From Mesodorylaimus sp. YZB2_4 (lineage: Eukaryota > Nematoda > Enoplea > Dorylaimida > Dorylaimidae): a stretch of DNA of 64,000 nucleotides. Every line of letters begins with the position of its first letter. Within the stretch, counting starts at the first letter, position 1. Positions 36,606 to 47,809 of this stretch are shown here, piece after piece. The DNA is taken from NCBI GenBank assembly GCA_030248295.1, contig JASANH010001073.1, positions 124,001 to 188,000 on the forward strand, in the 5' to 3' direction. The translations under genes were made by a program, and so were the position numbers. The notes under the pieces are model-generated. The model worked only from the letters and a program-made list of their open reading frames with translations. It did not search any database and had not been told where the DNA came from.

Positions 36606-38485
36606 ACCTTGGGATTCGACGGGAAACAACAGCTGGCTGTGCAAACATTGATCCAATCGATTGATGACAAGAGAACGACAGTGAATGGAAACTATTTGAG
36701 AACATACCGAGGTTCACGCGCTCTGATCTTTGCGTATTTATTGTGCGTGATATTTTCTGTTTTTTGAATGATCGATGAAAGTATTTGTAGCATTGAGTAT
36801 AAATGCAAGTTTATGAGTGTGTCGTGAAATTATAAATTTCAAAATTGTGCAAGGCCAGTTAGTTTGTAGTAACACACTCAGGGAGTGCGGAAGTCTGGTG
36901 GAATCTGATCCTGAGTTATGGTGACGACAGAATGCGGATCCCGGGATGACTTCCTTCAGGTTTTCTTTCTTTTCCCAACAAAAAGTTGTCAGTTGGTATC
37001 GATGTCAATGATTGACATCACGCCTGGCGGGGGCCAAATTTTTTTGAAGTCAGGGAGGATGTACTATAATGGTTTTAAAGATATTTCTTGCAGTCCACAG
37101 TATGATTCGAGTCTACTTGCATCTGCAGCACTAAATGGTTTCTTGCATTTGAAGAAAAACGTTTAGGGTTAAGATAAATTTCAAAAAACTAGGAGCATTT
37201 TGCACCACTAATCCGCTAGTCAATCTGCCCGCACATGGCACATCTCCAACCACATATTTATTGTCCGTGCCCGCCAAAAACTAGAACTATGTTTGATGCT
37301 CAAACACTTGGGTTTCTGCTCTTTCTAAGCGTATGAGTATTGCTTGTCTATTCTGCTCGATTCCAGCCGAGAGTCATCAGAGTTGGGTCGTTATAAACAG
37401 AAATACACAATGTCAGTCAGTGATTTAGAGTATTCTGTTCCATCGGCAGAGAAGGCGATTACATGACATCGAATCAGATTGGTTCAGCGTCTTGATCACT
37501 AACTGTTTGCAGCCAGCTCATGCAGAGACGACGTTTGACATTTACGATAAGCACTTCCTCCAACTCACCGCAGCTTCAAGAAATACAGGGCCAAAAGTCG
37601 CTTCCACAGCAGGAGAAGAGGAGGCATTAGGACTCTGTCCGAGTTCACCCTATGTTGTTACAGAAATAATGAACAGTCTCTATTGAACATGTTATAAGTC
37701 ACGGCCGGATTGGATTGGATCGGATCCCATCCGTTCGGATCGAATATCCGATCCGATCTGATCTGAAAAATTAAAAATCTGGATCGGATCCTCCGATCTG
37801 AAGTATCCGATCCGACATTCTAAGCCGATGGTGTCTGCAAATACCGGAGGGAAACAACAAACTTGCGCAATTTTTCTCTATCCACTGACCACTCTATAGT
37901 GTAATGAATGAGATGAGATTCTGCCGTTCTGCTCATAATCAGAGTTAAGCTGGAAATACAATTCGATGTGATGCGTCAAATAAGCTTGCGATACGGCGTT
38001 TCAGGCATCTTTTTACATTGTCAGGTCACCCCAAAGTGTCGCATCGCAAGCTTATTTGACGCATCGCATCGAACTAAACTTTGGGCTTTACAAGCCATCT
38101 ACTCATTATTCTTTGAGACCAGAAAAAACATGGATGACTCTCAAGAGAACATCGCCAACCCTTGACTGAGACTTTAAGAAACCAAAACTTGTAATTTGTT
38201 GATTGTTCCTGGGTGTAAAAGAAAGCTTTGCAAAATATCAGAGACGTCTGGCCGAATGATCAGCGATGGCCTAAAGTCCTAAGAATTTTTGAATTTTTGT
38301 ATGGTAAGGAGCCAAAGCGCTGGAAAGAACATGCATGGTTTTTTCCAAATTCAGTTTTCGGGTTTGACTTAACGCTGTGGGCAATGCTTCCACCCTAAAT
38401 TAGCTGAAAGGAGGCACACTATTGAGTATTTTCTTTTTATTTTTTGCTCCATTATCCTTTAGCGTCATGCAATTTTTTGTGCAGC
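36606..38485. other. Intergenic with repeats
   Basis: PLC-beta 3' flank. Contains dense GGATCGGATC/GATCCGATC repeats at 37700-37825 and the hairpin at 37962-38073. A 64-codon frame at 37492 is not recognisable. Confidence 0.45.
37962..38073. repeat. Inverted repeat, about 34-bp arms
   Basis: Arms contain GATGCGTCAAATAAGCTTGC and its complement, with a few mismatches, around a loop of about 45 bases. GCGTCAAATAAG recurs at about 62970, suggesting a dispersed family of palindromic elements. Confidence 0.7.
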
Positions 38486-39081
38486 GATTTTCTGGACCCG
38501 AGCAATTCCGATCCGTCCGAGCCAGTCATCACTGCAAACCTGGAGCTGCCACTCAAGCAGCTACGCACCCACTTTCGGCCAAAGTCGACTGTCATGAGAG
38601 AGCCATTAGAGAGATTAACGAATCGTGACTTCTATTTGGATAATCGAGTGGAATTGATGGAACGACAGCAGTGTGCGTCCTCGGTCGTGGTGTTCAACTT
38701 CCCAGCAGCCGCTTTGGGCCTAATTAAACGTCAAACTAACAAAGGCGCTATCATTCGCAACTTTTTGACGAGGCCAATGGAGATCCCAGAACAACGAGCC
38801 AGTCAAATTTGGTTTTTAGATCTGTCTCCGTGAGTCAGAAGGGCGCAGTCTTCCTGGATTTCATGGACATCGACGATCGGGAGCTTTGCCGAGCCCATGT
38901 CAAGAACCTGATCGAGTATAATAGGAAGCGCCCACCAGACAGGAGGATTATTTTGGAACCAGACCTTACGGCATTGCAAAGGCAACAGCTTGAAGACAAG
39001 GCAAACCCACGTGGGAACAGGTTCTACAATGGAAGGAGCCGAGCAAACGGCGAGGAGGCGATGGAAAAAGGTCATCAGTAA
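38486..39081 (+). pseudogene. Frameshifted mobile-element ORF1-like fragment
   Basis: Reading frame runs from about 38486 to 38833, then shifts by one base into a frame ending at 39081. The two halves read as one protein: SSVVVFNFP in the first, then KGAVFLDFMD in the second, spaced like RNP2 and RNP1 strands of an RRM fold, followed by charged sequence (NRKRPPDRRIILEPDL). RRM-bearing ORF1 proteins of LINEs look like this, so I suggest a LINE ORF1 remnant. It is not on the same strand as the 13-15 kb LINE. Alternative: a decayed host gene. Confidence 0.45.
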
Positions 39082-39752
39082 GTGATAATATTAGCTTGGA
39101 CCTAGGCGAAGGGTCATATGATTATATCAAATAATCATCAAATTAATCGCAAAATGCATTAAAAACGGCGAAAACTTTTTCGTTATGGTGGGTCTGTTCT
39201 AATTTTTTAATTTTTCTTTTCAGTTCTTGGCGCAGAAGATTACTGTAAGATATAATTTTGGGGAAAATTATAATTTAAAATTAAAAAATATATTTGAGGT
39301 TAAGAACATACTTGAAAGGCTAGAAGTAAAAACATTAAATCTAAATTAAAATTCTTTTTAGAACTTCACCAAAGACGTGGTAAAAATAGCTTTTATACTG
39401 ATGTACAGAAAATTATCTGGTATTTTCCGCGGGATGAGTCACTGACGATGACCCCGTTGCCGCAAATCTTGATCGTATCTTGTTAGAAATATGAACGGCT
39501 CCTAGAAGGGGTGTTTATGGGGGTTTCAGCTCGGGAATAAAAAAATAAGACTCTCTTAACTTTGTCATGGAAATTATTATTATGCTCAGAGTTGTCCCAC
39601 GAAGATGGAAGGTTAGAAAACTTGACACAGAGCTAGATTAGTGAGCTGTAGAGACATGCAGCATGCAGAACTAAAGATGGCGAGCGTCCACAAAAAATTT
39701 GCAAGAGCAAAATGCCGAGTTTCAATGATAGAAATAATGTCAGAAAACGGGA
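39082..39752. other. No gene recognised
   Basis: AT-rich. A short motif CCTAGAAGGGGTGTTTATGG at about 39503 recurs almost unchanged at about 40496, in the same orientation. Confidence 0.4.
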
Positions 39753-40325
39753 TCACTCATCGTCTTCAGTGCTCGACTCGGTGAAATCGGTCGTTGGCGA
39801 ACCCTCTTTGTCGTTTCCCATTTTGCTGCCGCCCATAATCGATGCGGCCCGATCAGCTCTCGCCCGATTCGGCGTTGTCCAAATCACTCTCACCAGTTTT
39901 GCAGCCGCCTTAATCGCTGCCGCTGGAGGTACGCCACTCGAATCGCTGCCACTAAGTTTGCTCTCAGCTTTCAACTAAATAAAATACTTACAGCAGTATA
40001 AGATATGCTACCATGTAACCCAGGTTATCTCACAAAGCATTTACACTGTCTTACCATTGAGCGCTGGAGACGGCCATGGCACTTCGTTTTCTTTTTTTCA
40101 TCGACAAAATTCGAATCGCTCTCGCGATTCACACAGCGGAACCCACAACTGCAAAAGTTCGTGCATTCTTTGTCTCTTTTGAAACAGGAACAATGCGCGT
40201 CAACGATAAGTTGCGTTTCTCCGATTTCTCCCCGCATAGACAGCGCCGAATAATTTGAACGCTTACCTCATTCAGTATTAGCTGTTCGACCACCCATGCT
40301 CTGGTCAATGTCGAACTCCGAGCTC
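39753..40325 (-). pseudogene. Cysteine-rich (CXC-like) fragment, probably element-derived
   Basis: On the minus strand, 40237-40068 encodes HCSCFKRDKECTNFCSCGF followed by RCVNR, a spacing like CXC/CRC-type zinc-binding modules, and ends at a donor site. It joins in phase 0 to 39974-39753, an Ala/Lys and acidic tail ending ESSTEDDE. Upstream, about 40325-40265, another frame reads WVVEQLILNE. I could not find a clean splice between these parts or a start. The build resembles Cys-rich tails of DNA-transposon proteins. It may be an intact small gene with exons I missed. Confidence 0.4.
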
Positions 40326-42103
40326 ATTTGACAAAATCAGGCTCATCATTGGAGCGGGTCGGGTCTTTGATAAATAATGTCGAAAATACGCGAAAATAAT
40401 CGGTGATCGTATGCCTGACCAAACAAAAGCAGTGACGAAGACAGGCAAGCTGCCGACCTTTTCAATCAGCAACGTAGGACTGACACGATGGGGGCCCCTA
40501 GAGGGGGTGTTTATGGGGGAACACGTTGTCATATGTGAGCATTGTAACGTTTTAGTTAAGGGGAGAACGCAATTCAATCAATCGGGGACTGAGCGAATAT
40601 CGTTTAACAGGCCATAGGAGCGAATCACGATCGATTGGACTGGACTGGACGACAGGTACATACGCTAATTTTGTTCCTAGTTCGACTAGGCTCGATTGAC
40701 TGCCATTTCAGGTTCGACTTCGGATGCGAGTGACACGTGGCTGAATGATCGGCGCAGAGAAAAGCGATCTAGTCGCATCTCCAACGTGCTGGCCGCCAAT
40801 GAAGGACTCGACAAGGCGAATTGGGTCTCAGCTTTCATTCCCTTCTTGCTTCTTAATCGAGTTTGCTTTTAAGGTGTGAAAGCTGGAGCCATCTCCTATC
40901 CGTCCCTTTTTCAACTTTGTTGGTGTGTCACGAGAAAATAATCGAGCAGTCAAGCAGTGTACGAGTCCGTATGGGAGATGACCGCATTTCGATGGCCAGG
41001 TTGCGAACATGAAAACCCAGACAAGATGAGGCCAGGAAAACAGAAATAAAAATGAGGATAAAGAAACGATTAAAAAATGGACAGATTGATTCAAACTTGG
41101 GGGTTTCGAATTTTTATGTTCAAAAAATTGTAACCCTCATGCCTGGTAGGCCATGGCGAGTGGGAGAGAGTAATCAATACTCTCCCCTGGCTGGGAGACG
41201 TCAACCCCTCGGGTTGATGTTTCAGCCGTAGGTATAGTCGCTAGACTTGCTGACTTCGGTCAGCCACCTCCCTCCTACGCCTACCAGGCTTGGATAACAA
41301 TATGCTTTGTTAAAAACAACAAAAGATGTTGATGTTGCCCGTGTACGTGCCCGTTTGGTGCCTACCAAAAGAGTGGGTCATAAAATAGTTCATTGTTCAT
41401 AATTCAAGACGCGAGTGCTGTAAGCTTAAACCAAAAGCCCCTGACCTGAAAACTGAGTTTGGAAAGAACCCTGAAAAGAGTGGGTCATGAGTGACGAGAA
41501 GAGCGTTGTTCCTCGAGATATGTGTTACCTTGCGGAATGATGATCACGATGCCGTGACATGAAATAGTTCATAGTTCGTAGTTTACTGCAAGCCCGAGCA
41601 AGTATCTAAGTACGTACTGTAGAGCGCACTGACGGAAGGACCTAGGCGGAAAGAAGATGTGCAAAGAGGCGATGTGGGATTCGCAATAAGTAGGTAGCTT
41701 CAGCAGCACGAGAATGAAAACTGCAAGCTCGCCATCTGTAGGGAACCCTAAACGCAGTAAGCAGTTTCTAGGAGCCACCTTTCAGGTGTAACATAGATGA
41801 GGCCAGATGATAGGGTCTTCAGTACTCGTCAACCGTAAAAGTGTGACTCACGTGACCAGGCTTGAAGGATCTTCTTGATCACCTTTTGTCAGCCTGCAGC
41901 ACCCCGCTCATCAAACCATGAGACCTTGCCAGCTTCATTTTATGAATTTTTTCTAATTTTTTCAATACCTGACCACACAACGGTTTCACGCGTCGTGAAC
42001 ACTGCTGAGAATAGATCATCACGTAAAAATCTGTGACATGAGAAATTATTTACACAGAACCCGTCTGATTGCCGAGCATGACCAGCCCGCCCAAAAAATT
42101 CTG
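40326..42103. other. Intergenic with one MITE-like repeat
   Basis: No gene seen. Contains the inverted-repeat element at 41138-41292. Confidence 0.45.
41138..41292. mobile_element. Short inverted-repeat element
   Basis: Ends CATGCCTGGTAGGC and GCCTACCAGGCTTG are near-perfect inverted repeats. The interior holds GACGTCAACCC and GGTTGATGTTTCAGCC; its complement recurs at about 61064-61103, 58856-58895 and, in part, 11361-11393. Confidence 0.65.
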
Positions 42104-42111
42104 TATATATA
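42104..42111 (+). promoter_or_regulatory. TATA box of poly-cysteine gene
   Basis: TATATATA, 62-69 bases upstream of the start codon at 42173; a start of transcription near 42135 would leave a 5' UTR of about 40 bases. Confidence 0.65.
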
Positions 42112-42172
42112 CAGTAGCTGTTCAGGCGGCAGGCATTTAGCAGCAACAGACAACCATCGTCGCAACTTCAAA

Positions 42173-42872
42173 ATGGCATCGGTCAAGATTCTGATCGCCC
42201 TTTTTTGCATGACCATGGCTTCGGTGGCATTGGCCCGACCAACTGAGAAAGATGGTGATAAAAGGCTGATTCGTTGTCAGATCAGTGAAATAACAAGAAA
42301 GTTTTTTAGATGAATCTAAACAGGTCGAAACCAAGGACATGTCCCGCGCCAAGCGATGCAGCTGTGGTGGTGGCGATGACCACCACATGGGCATGGGCGG
42401 AATGGGCGGCGGCTGGGGACGCGTCCAACGCGAAGTCGAATCCGTCCACACGAACAAGCGATGCGGCGGCGGCGGCGGCTGGGGCAAGCGTGAGCTGCAG
42501 TTGGTTGGACGCGCCGACAGCGCCGACTTCGAGCCGAGTACGGACAAGCGCATGGCCCGGACGAAGCGTGGCTGCTGCTGCTGCTGCAAGTGCTGTTGCT
42601 GCTGCTGCTGCTGCTGTTGCTGTTGTTGTTGTTGCTGCTGTTGCTGCTGCTGCTGTTGTTGCAAGTGCTGCTGCTGCTGCGGCAAGCGTGCTCTGGCCGA
42701 GCGTGCCGCCAAGATGGCCAAGCAACAAATGTTCTTCCAACGCGACGCCGAGGTCAGCCGCCAACAACGCTGCATGAACGGACGCAGTGCCGAGAAGAGA
42801 ATGAACAAGCGCTGTGGCGGTGGTGATATGGGAGGACACGGGGGTATGGGTGGTGGATGCAAACGTGCATAA
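42173..42872 (+). CDS. Secreted dibasic-processed preproprotein with Cys24 core
   Basis: About 214 residues. Exons 42173-42254 and 42310-42872, phase 1 join over a 55-bp intron ending TTTTTTAG. A signal peptide (MASVKILIALFCMTMASVALA) is followed by blocks separated by Lys-Arg: a Gly/Met/His-rich block starting CSCGGG and ending GGGWGR; CGGGGGWGKR; an acidic spacer; G-C5-K-C24-K-C5-GKR; a basic Gln/Met spacer; CGGGDMGGHGGMGGGCKRA. Gly before Lys-Arg in two blocks is the amidation signal of neuropeptide precursors. The cysteine run is TGC and TGT mixed (42573-42680), in frame with the signal peptide. I know no family with this run. Possible roles: neuropeptide-like or antimicrobial precursor, metal-binding peptide, or crosslinked structural peptide. 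The poly-Gln frame on the other strand lacks gene structure. Confidence 0.75.
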
Positions 42873-43121
42873 GAATGGGCAGGAGTGTAGGCAATCACTT
42901 CACGCCTAGGTCATCCTTGCAAAGGCGGCATGGTGCTGTGGTTGCTCAATCTCTTCGAGTTGAGCATGCCAATCGGATATCTAAATTTGCGTGGTTTTTT
43001 ATGGTTCTGATCGTGAGAGTATATCTGGATATTTTGTTTGTTGCAATGCCCGTTTGACCTCCATTAGATGTCCTTAGGCTGGAGCTGATTGAAAGCCCAG
43101 AGAGCTTCACAATGCGTGGTT

Positions 43122-44749
43122 CAGAGTCCTGCACGGGTATGAAAATCGTACCCTACCCGTACCCGCTGGACGATCTCTGTACCCGTACCCAAACCCGTAC
43201 CCGGCGTACCGTACCCATACCCATACCCGTACCCGGCTTTTCGATAAATGTTCGAATGGGGTACAAAAACAGAAAAGTAATCAATTCATGAAAATAATCG
43301 CAGAAAACCAGAGTTTTCAAGGAGATTCGACCAGTTTTTATTTAAAAAATTATTCACCATCACAAGATAATAGACTTACAAGACTTAGCAGTAGTCTGAG
43401 CCAAATGCTTTAGCGCTAAAAGCCTGAAATGTCTATTTTGAGTAATGCATTGATTTTCTTGTTCCTCTGGGAATAGACGTCTCAATTAAAACTGAAAAGC
43501 CTGAAGCAACAACAACCTGACAGTGTATAAAACTCTGAATGCATGTTTGAGGAGTAACCAACTTCCACTTGATAAGGAATGAGGAATGAGTCTACCAGAA
43601 ATAAGCAGGTGCCCTATGATACTAAACCTAGATCAGTGACTCTGCTACCAGACGTGATTTTCATTTGAGCGCAAGTGTAGCTTGTATGCAGGAGGTCAAC
43701 AGCAACTACTGCAGATAAAACAAGCTAGTTTGTGTGCGGGAGCCAGTGTCACACTTCGATGAGACGTGTCTGATCGTGAGTCGCAGGACATGCTTACAAG
43801 AAAGTCCTATCCTACATAAAAGCGACATTGCTGTCCTAATCTGAGGGACCTGCTGACCTCAGAGTGAAAGTAAAAGAGTGACCTTGGATCCTGAAAAGAG
43901 TCAAGGTTGCTGCACTGGTGCATATCTGTCATATACAAGTATGGACCTTTTTTCCCTCGGCCCCCTCTTAGAAGCTCAGAAATACTCTTTGACCTGTTCT
44001 TCTACCTTGTTTCAAAGTTTTTTAACTGAAGATGCTCTGTACTGCAGTTTTATTTCCCAGAAATTTTCGCTTTAAATCCAGCTTTTAAGCATCATTTTAT
44101 CCAAGTTTTTTTGAATTTTTCTCGTCGCTGCTTTGATAGGAGCTTAGAAAGATAGACAAGAAGCCAGTCAGTCAGTCGGTTCGTGTGACACCCACCACTT
44201 GTCTTGCCGTCCTTCACGGATGGCGCCTTTTCGGCTTTTTGTCATGAACCAGGTGCTTTTTTGCAAGTAAGCAACCATTTTCGAATCTCAAAAACGCTTA
44301 AATATCCATATCTTTCTATCAGTGTATATCGGTTGTGAAAAGATATAATATATAACCTATTTTCTTTGAGGATTGCACGCCCTTCACGTGCCGCTTGTAC
44401 ATTCCAAAAGAAAACAGATAGTAGATATGGTTTTAAAAAGAGATGAATATGATTTCGATATCGATATGTCAAATGATATCGATATCGATTAGATATAGAT
44501 CAGGGGAATGGATATCAACAGTAGTCACAACTAGCCTCAAAATAGCAGACATCAGAACTGCTTCGCTGAAAACAGTCTCAAAAGGCATAAGATTTAAATT
44601 TACAGCGCTGTCATAAATATGAATTTTAAAAAATTAAACAAGAACAAATACCCGTACCCGTCGCCTCTTACCCAAACCCGTGCCCATACCCGCCGGGTAC
44701 GGGTGGGTGCGGGTACGGGGACGGGTATGGGTACTCATGCAGGACTCCG
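43122..44749. mobile_element. Non-autonomous hAT transposon, 1628 bp
   Basis: Terminal inverted repeats CAGAGTCCTGCACGGGTA (left) and, inverted, CGGAGTCCTGCATGAGTA (right). Each end continues into a sub-terminal array of (A/G)TACCCGTACCC units. The element is flanked by an exact 8-bp duplication GCGTGGTT at 43114-43121 and 44750-44757, the size made by hAT transposases. The GGGTATGAAAA start of the left end also resembles Ac-type termini. No transposase is encoded, so it must be moved in trans. AT-rich interior includes GATATCGATATCGAT repeats near 44455. Confidence 0.9.
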
Positions 44750-44757
44750 GCGTGGTT

Positions 44758-46063
44758 GCGTGGTTGAGTGTCCACGAAATTTCGGACTCTTCGCAGGAAT
44801 AACTGTATTTTCGCGACAAGCCAGGTACCCGTGCTGCTGCATGGTCAAGTCTCTCGGCACGTGTATAAGTGAGGATTTACCAGGGGAGTACGCAAAGCAC
44901 ATGAGACTTACTGTGAAAATAGGATAACAACCTAGGGCAAAACATGCCCCTACTGAGGCGACGGATGAAACCATGTAGCGCAAATTTAGATCTCGATCAA
45001 CCCCGCCCACGCCACGCATCATAATTCCTCGCGACGCCGCTAATATGGGTAGGATTGCAGACTTCCACCCTCCGCGTACAGCAGAAAAGGGTGCTGGTGC
45101 GACCTGTGGTCTGCGAGGGTCCGCTCCCATGTACAGATCGGACACGGTATAGATCAATTCGCCCAGAAAAGTCCATCTCCTAGGCATTTAGGTTTTGAGT
45201 AGTCCATGTGGGTTTTTTAAATTCACTTTCTGTCACGCCCTGTCCGATGACTACATGGCACTGTAAGTCGGTTGCGGCCATATGTTTCATGTGATACGAG
45301 TAGCACAGTGAGAGGGTAGGTCTTCAGAGTGCAGAGATCTAATAAGATGATCAAATTACAGAATCGACAATCATAGACTAAAGATATTTCGATGTTCTTA
45401 TGGTGCCAGTGGTGCGTATGTCCAACAACCTGTCACAGACCCTCCAAGGTACTATTATCTGACTCTACACGCCATGGACATCCTCCGTGGTCCTCCCCTC
45501 TTCCTCATCGCCTTCAGCACGATCCAAGACGGAAATGCAAACGCTCTGCAAACGCTCGCGCATGGGTGTTCCGGACAGTGTGACGTGTTGAAGGGAATGT
45601 CAAATTGCGGAAAGAAGCTTCGGATTTAGGTTTCTGACCACTGCGACTGCTTGTGATTTTGAATGCGATTTTTCAAGTTTTACAGTGTCAGGCTGACAGA
45701 AGTTTTAAATGTGAAAATGGTCAGCATTTGAGCTGACTACAAGCCAGTCCTGTGTATGGCGTAGCTATAGAACCCTGCGTACAGACAAAACTAAAACATT
45801 GACTATATTCGGTTGCTGATCTCACTGTTGAAGTACATTAAGGGTAACATTTTTCGAAAAGTATGCTCACGCAAAAGCAATCAAAATCATATTCGCGCCA
45901 AAATTGCAGTAAGCAAAAGGCAAGAAATTTGGAGTCTGCTACTACCCGCGAAGAGCTAAACTACTGATCGTCGCTGGATCGTGGAGGGAGTTGAGTTGAT
46001 TTGTTGCTGGATTAAGCGACTTTTTATTGTAACCTTATTCCCTTATATTATTGCCATTCAAGA
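44758..46063. other. Intergenic
   Basis: No gene recognised; contains the upstream region of the RPC7 gene. Confidence 0.4.
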
Positions 46064-47710
46064 ATGTCGCGCGGTGGGGGTGGAGGACGAAACATGCGTC
46101 CGACTGGTGTTTCCGTTTTGGCCAATCATTTAGGCATTCAACGTGGAGAAATTATTACGCAATCGATTTCTCAGCCACCCCCTCTGTTTCCAGTAAGTTA
46201 TGGTTGTCTGTTCGGCACCCCCTTCGATACACCCCTGCAGCAATGTATGTTATTGTAATCCCTAGTCAAATTTTTCGATTTCAGCCCTTGGATTACAAAC
46301 CGCTCTCTCTATCCACCAGCGATGATTACAATTATATGGTTGCTTTGAAGAACGAATTCTTGAATCGAATGCGTGAATCTGCCTACTTTTTGAAGGAGCG
46401 AGAACCAAAGAAGGACGTGGATCGGTATTCTGACAAGTATCGTAAAGTGATTGTGGAACCGTGGACCCCGCGTGAGTCCTTCGTGCACACTGTACCAGCA
46501 GGGAACAGACACATCGCACTCTAGTCACCCGCACACAATGAGAGATCACGTTGCAAGGCGATGTGAAATGACGTGATCAAGCTAGATTGGGTATGTTTAG
46601 ATTACAATCGCATTCCCAAGCAATTGTGGCCAAAGCAGATGATATCCGGTGCTTCGAAGGCAGCGAAACGAAGAAAAGTCGATGGCAAGGATGACAGTTT
46701 CGCGAAGACATTTGAGGTGAGTGTTATTTGAATGGTTAAGAAATGGCGGGATGGGTCATGTTTTATGACAGCAGGACAACAGAATTCGATCAAATTATTG
46801 ATAACATATGCTATCGATTTACTTTGATTTGACCAATAATCGATTGTTAATCGATCGAGTTGATCGATTTCGAGTTCGACCGATCGAATTGATCGGAATT
46901 ATTGATCAAATCGATCGATCGATTATCAATTGATTTTTGATCGACCCGATTAAATCTGTCGATTATTGACCAATCCATTCGATCAATTAATAATCGAATT
47001 CGCCAGATCAACTGTTGTTATCGATGTCGATAGCACACGGATAACTGTGAGCAGCGGCTATGGGTCTATAGAATCCACTACCCCACCACAAGCTAAGTTT
47101 TATACTTCTAGACTCTGGAAAAACGTGAACTCGAGCGAAAAAGTTCAACCAAATCGGACGATGCTGAACAAGAATCAAAGAAGAAACGCGGAGAAGACGA
47201 CGAGGAGGAGGAAGGCGAGGCGAAGGATGACGAACATGAATTGTCCGACGATGACTACAGAGAAGAGGTGGGTGTCTCTGAAGTTATGCCGTCAAGTTGG
47301 ACGCCCCACCGAATGTATATGTAGGTTCCGCCTGCATGGCGACCGCTTTCGGTCTGTAGCTGGGTGATAGATTCTAGCTGATCATTATCGATTGGCGATA
47401 CTGATCAGCTAGAATCGTATTGTCGATCAACAATACGAGTTTTTATCGATTGACAGTACCAATCGATAACAATTAGTAACACCGTCGGAATCTCGACTGA
47501 TAATGCTGATTAGCAATATCAATTCGCGGATTAGTGCCGACTTTGATCATTCCCACGTCAGTTTCCTCTCGTCTAGCGACCATATGGGCTTCCCTCAGTG
47601 TTGATCTTCTTTTTTAGGACAACGATTACATTCAGAACTATTTCGATAATGGTGATAATTATTTGGATGAATCCGAGGAAAACTTGGATGAAAACGAAGC
47701 GTATTATTAA
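46064..47710 (+). CDS. RNA polymerase III subunit RPC7 (POLR3G/POLR3GL)
   Basis: Nuclear subunit of Pol III, part of the RPC3-RPC6-RPC7 initiation subcomplex. Exons 46064-46192, 46285-46471, 46601-46716, 47112-47267, 47618-47710, all in phase, giving about 226 residues, the usual family length. Start MSRGGGGGRNMRPTG is a Gly/Arg-rich N-terminus as in vertebrate RPC7. Then PPLFPPLDYKPL, a Leu/Lys helix (ALKNEFLNRMRESAYFL), DYNRIPKQLWP, and the strongly acidic C-terminus (DDEEEEGEAKDDEHELSDDDYREE, ending DENEAYY). No metazoan duplicate is visible in the window, so I leave POLR3G against POLR3GL open. Introns 3 and 4 are packed with ATCGAT-type repeats. The BORCS8 gene converges on it from the other strand, about 100 bp away if the alternative last exon is used. 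Confidence 0.9.
46780..47565. repeat. ATCGAT-rich repeats in RPC7 introns 3 and 4
   Basis: Two blocks, about 46785-47035 and 47365-47540, on either side of exon 4, with many ATCGAT, GATCGATT and TCGATTATC units and short palindromes. Spread over two introns with a coding exon between. Could be parts of one element split around the exon or two insertions; no clear termini found. Confidence 0.55.
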
Positions 47711-47809
47711 TAATTTCCGAATAGTCTAGAAAATATGAGAAGCATAAAGTACAAAGCGAATAGGGAATGCTCTATCAGCACAACATATCCATCACATACA
47801 TGACACACA

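Noticed and set aside
42310..42839. Poly-Ala, poly-Leu and other frames across the same repeat
   Set aside because: Any CTG-type repeat opens several frames. None continues into meaningful sequence on both sides.
42137..42898. Long minus-strand frame with poly-Gln (253 codons)
   Set aside because: It has no promoter, signal or domain and is the shadow of the plus-strand gene. The plus frame has a signal peptide, TATA box, phase-matched intron and dibasic sites.
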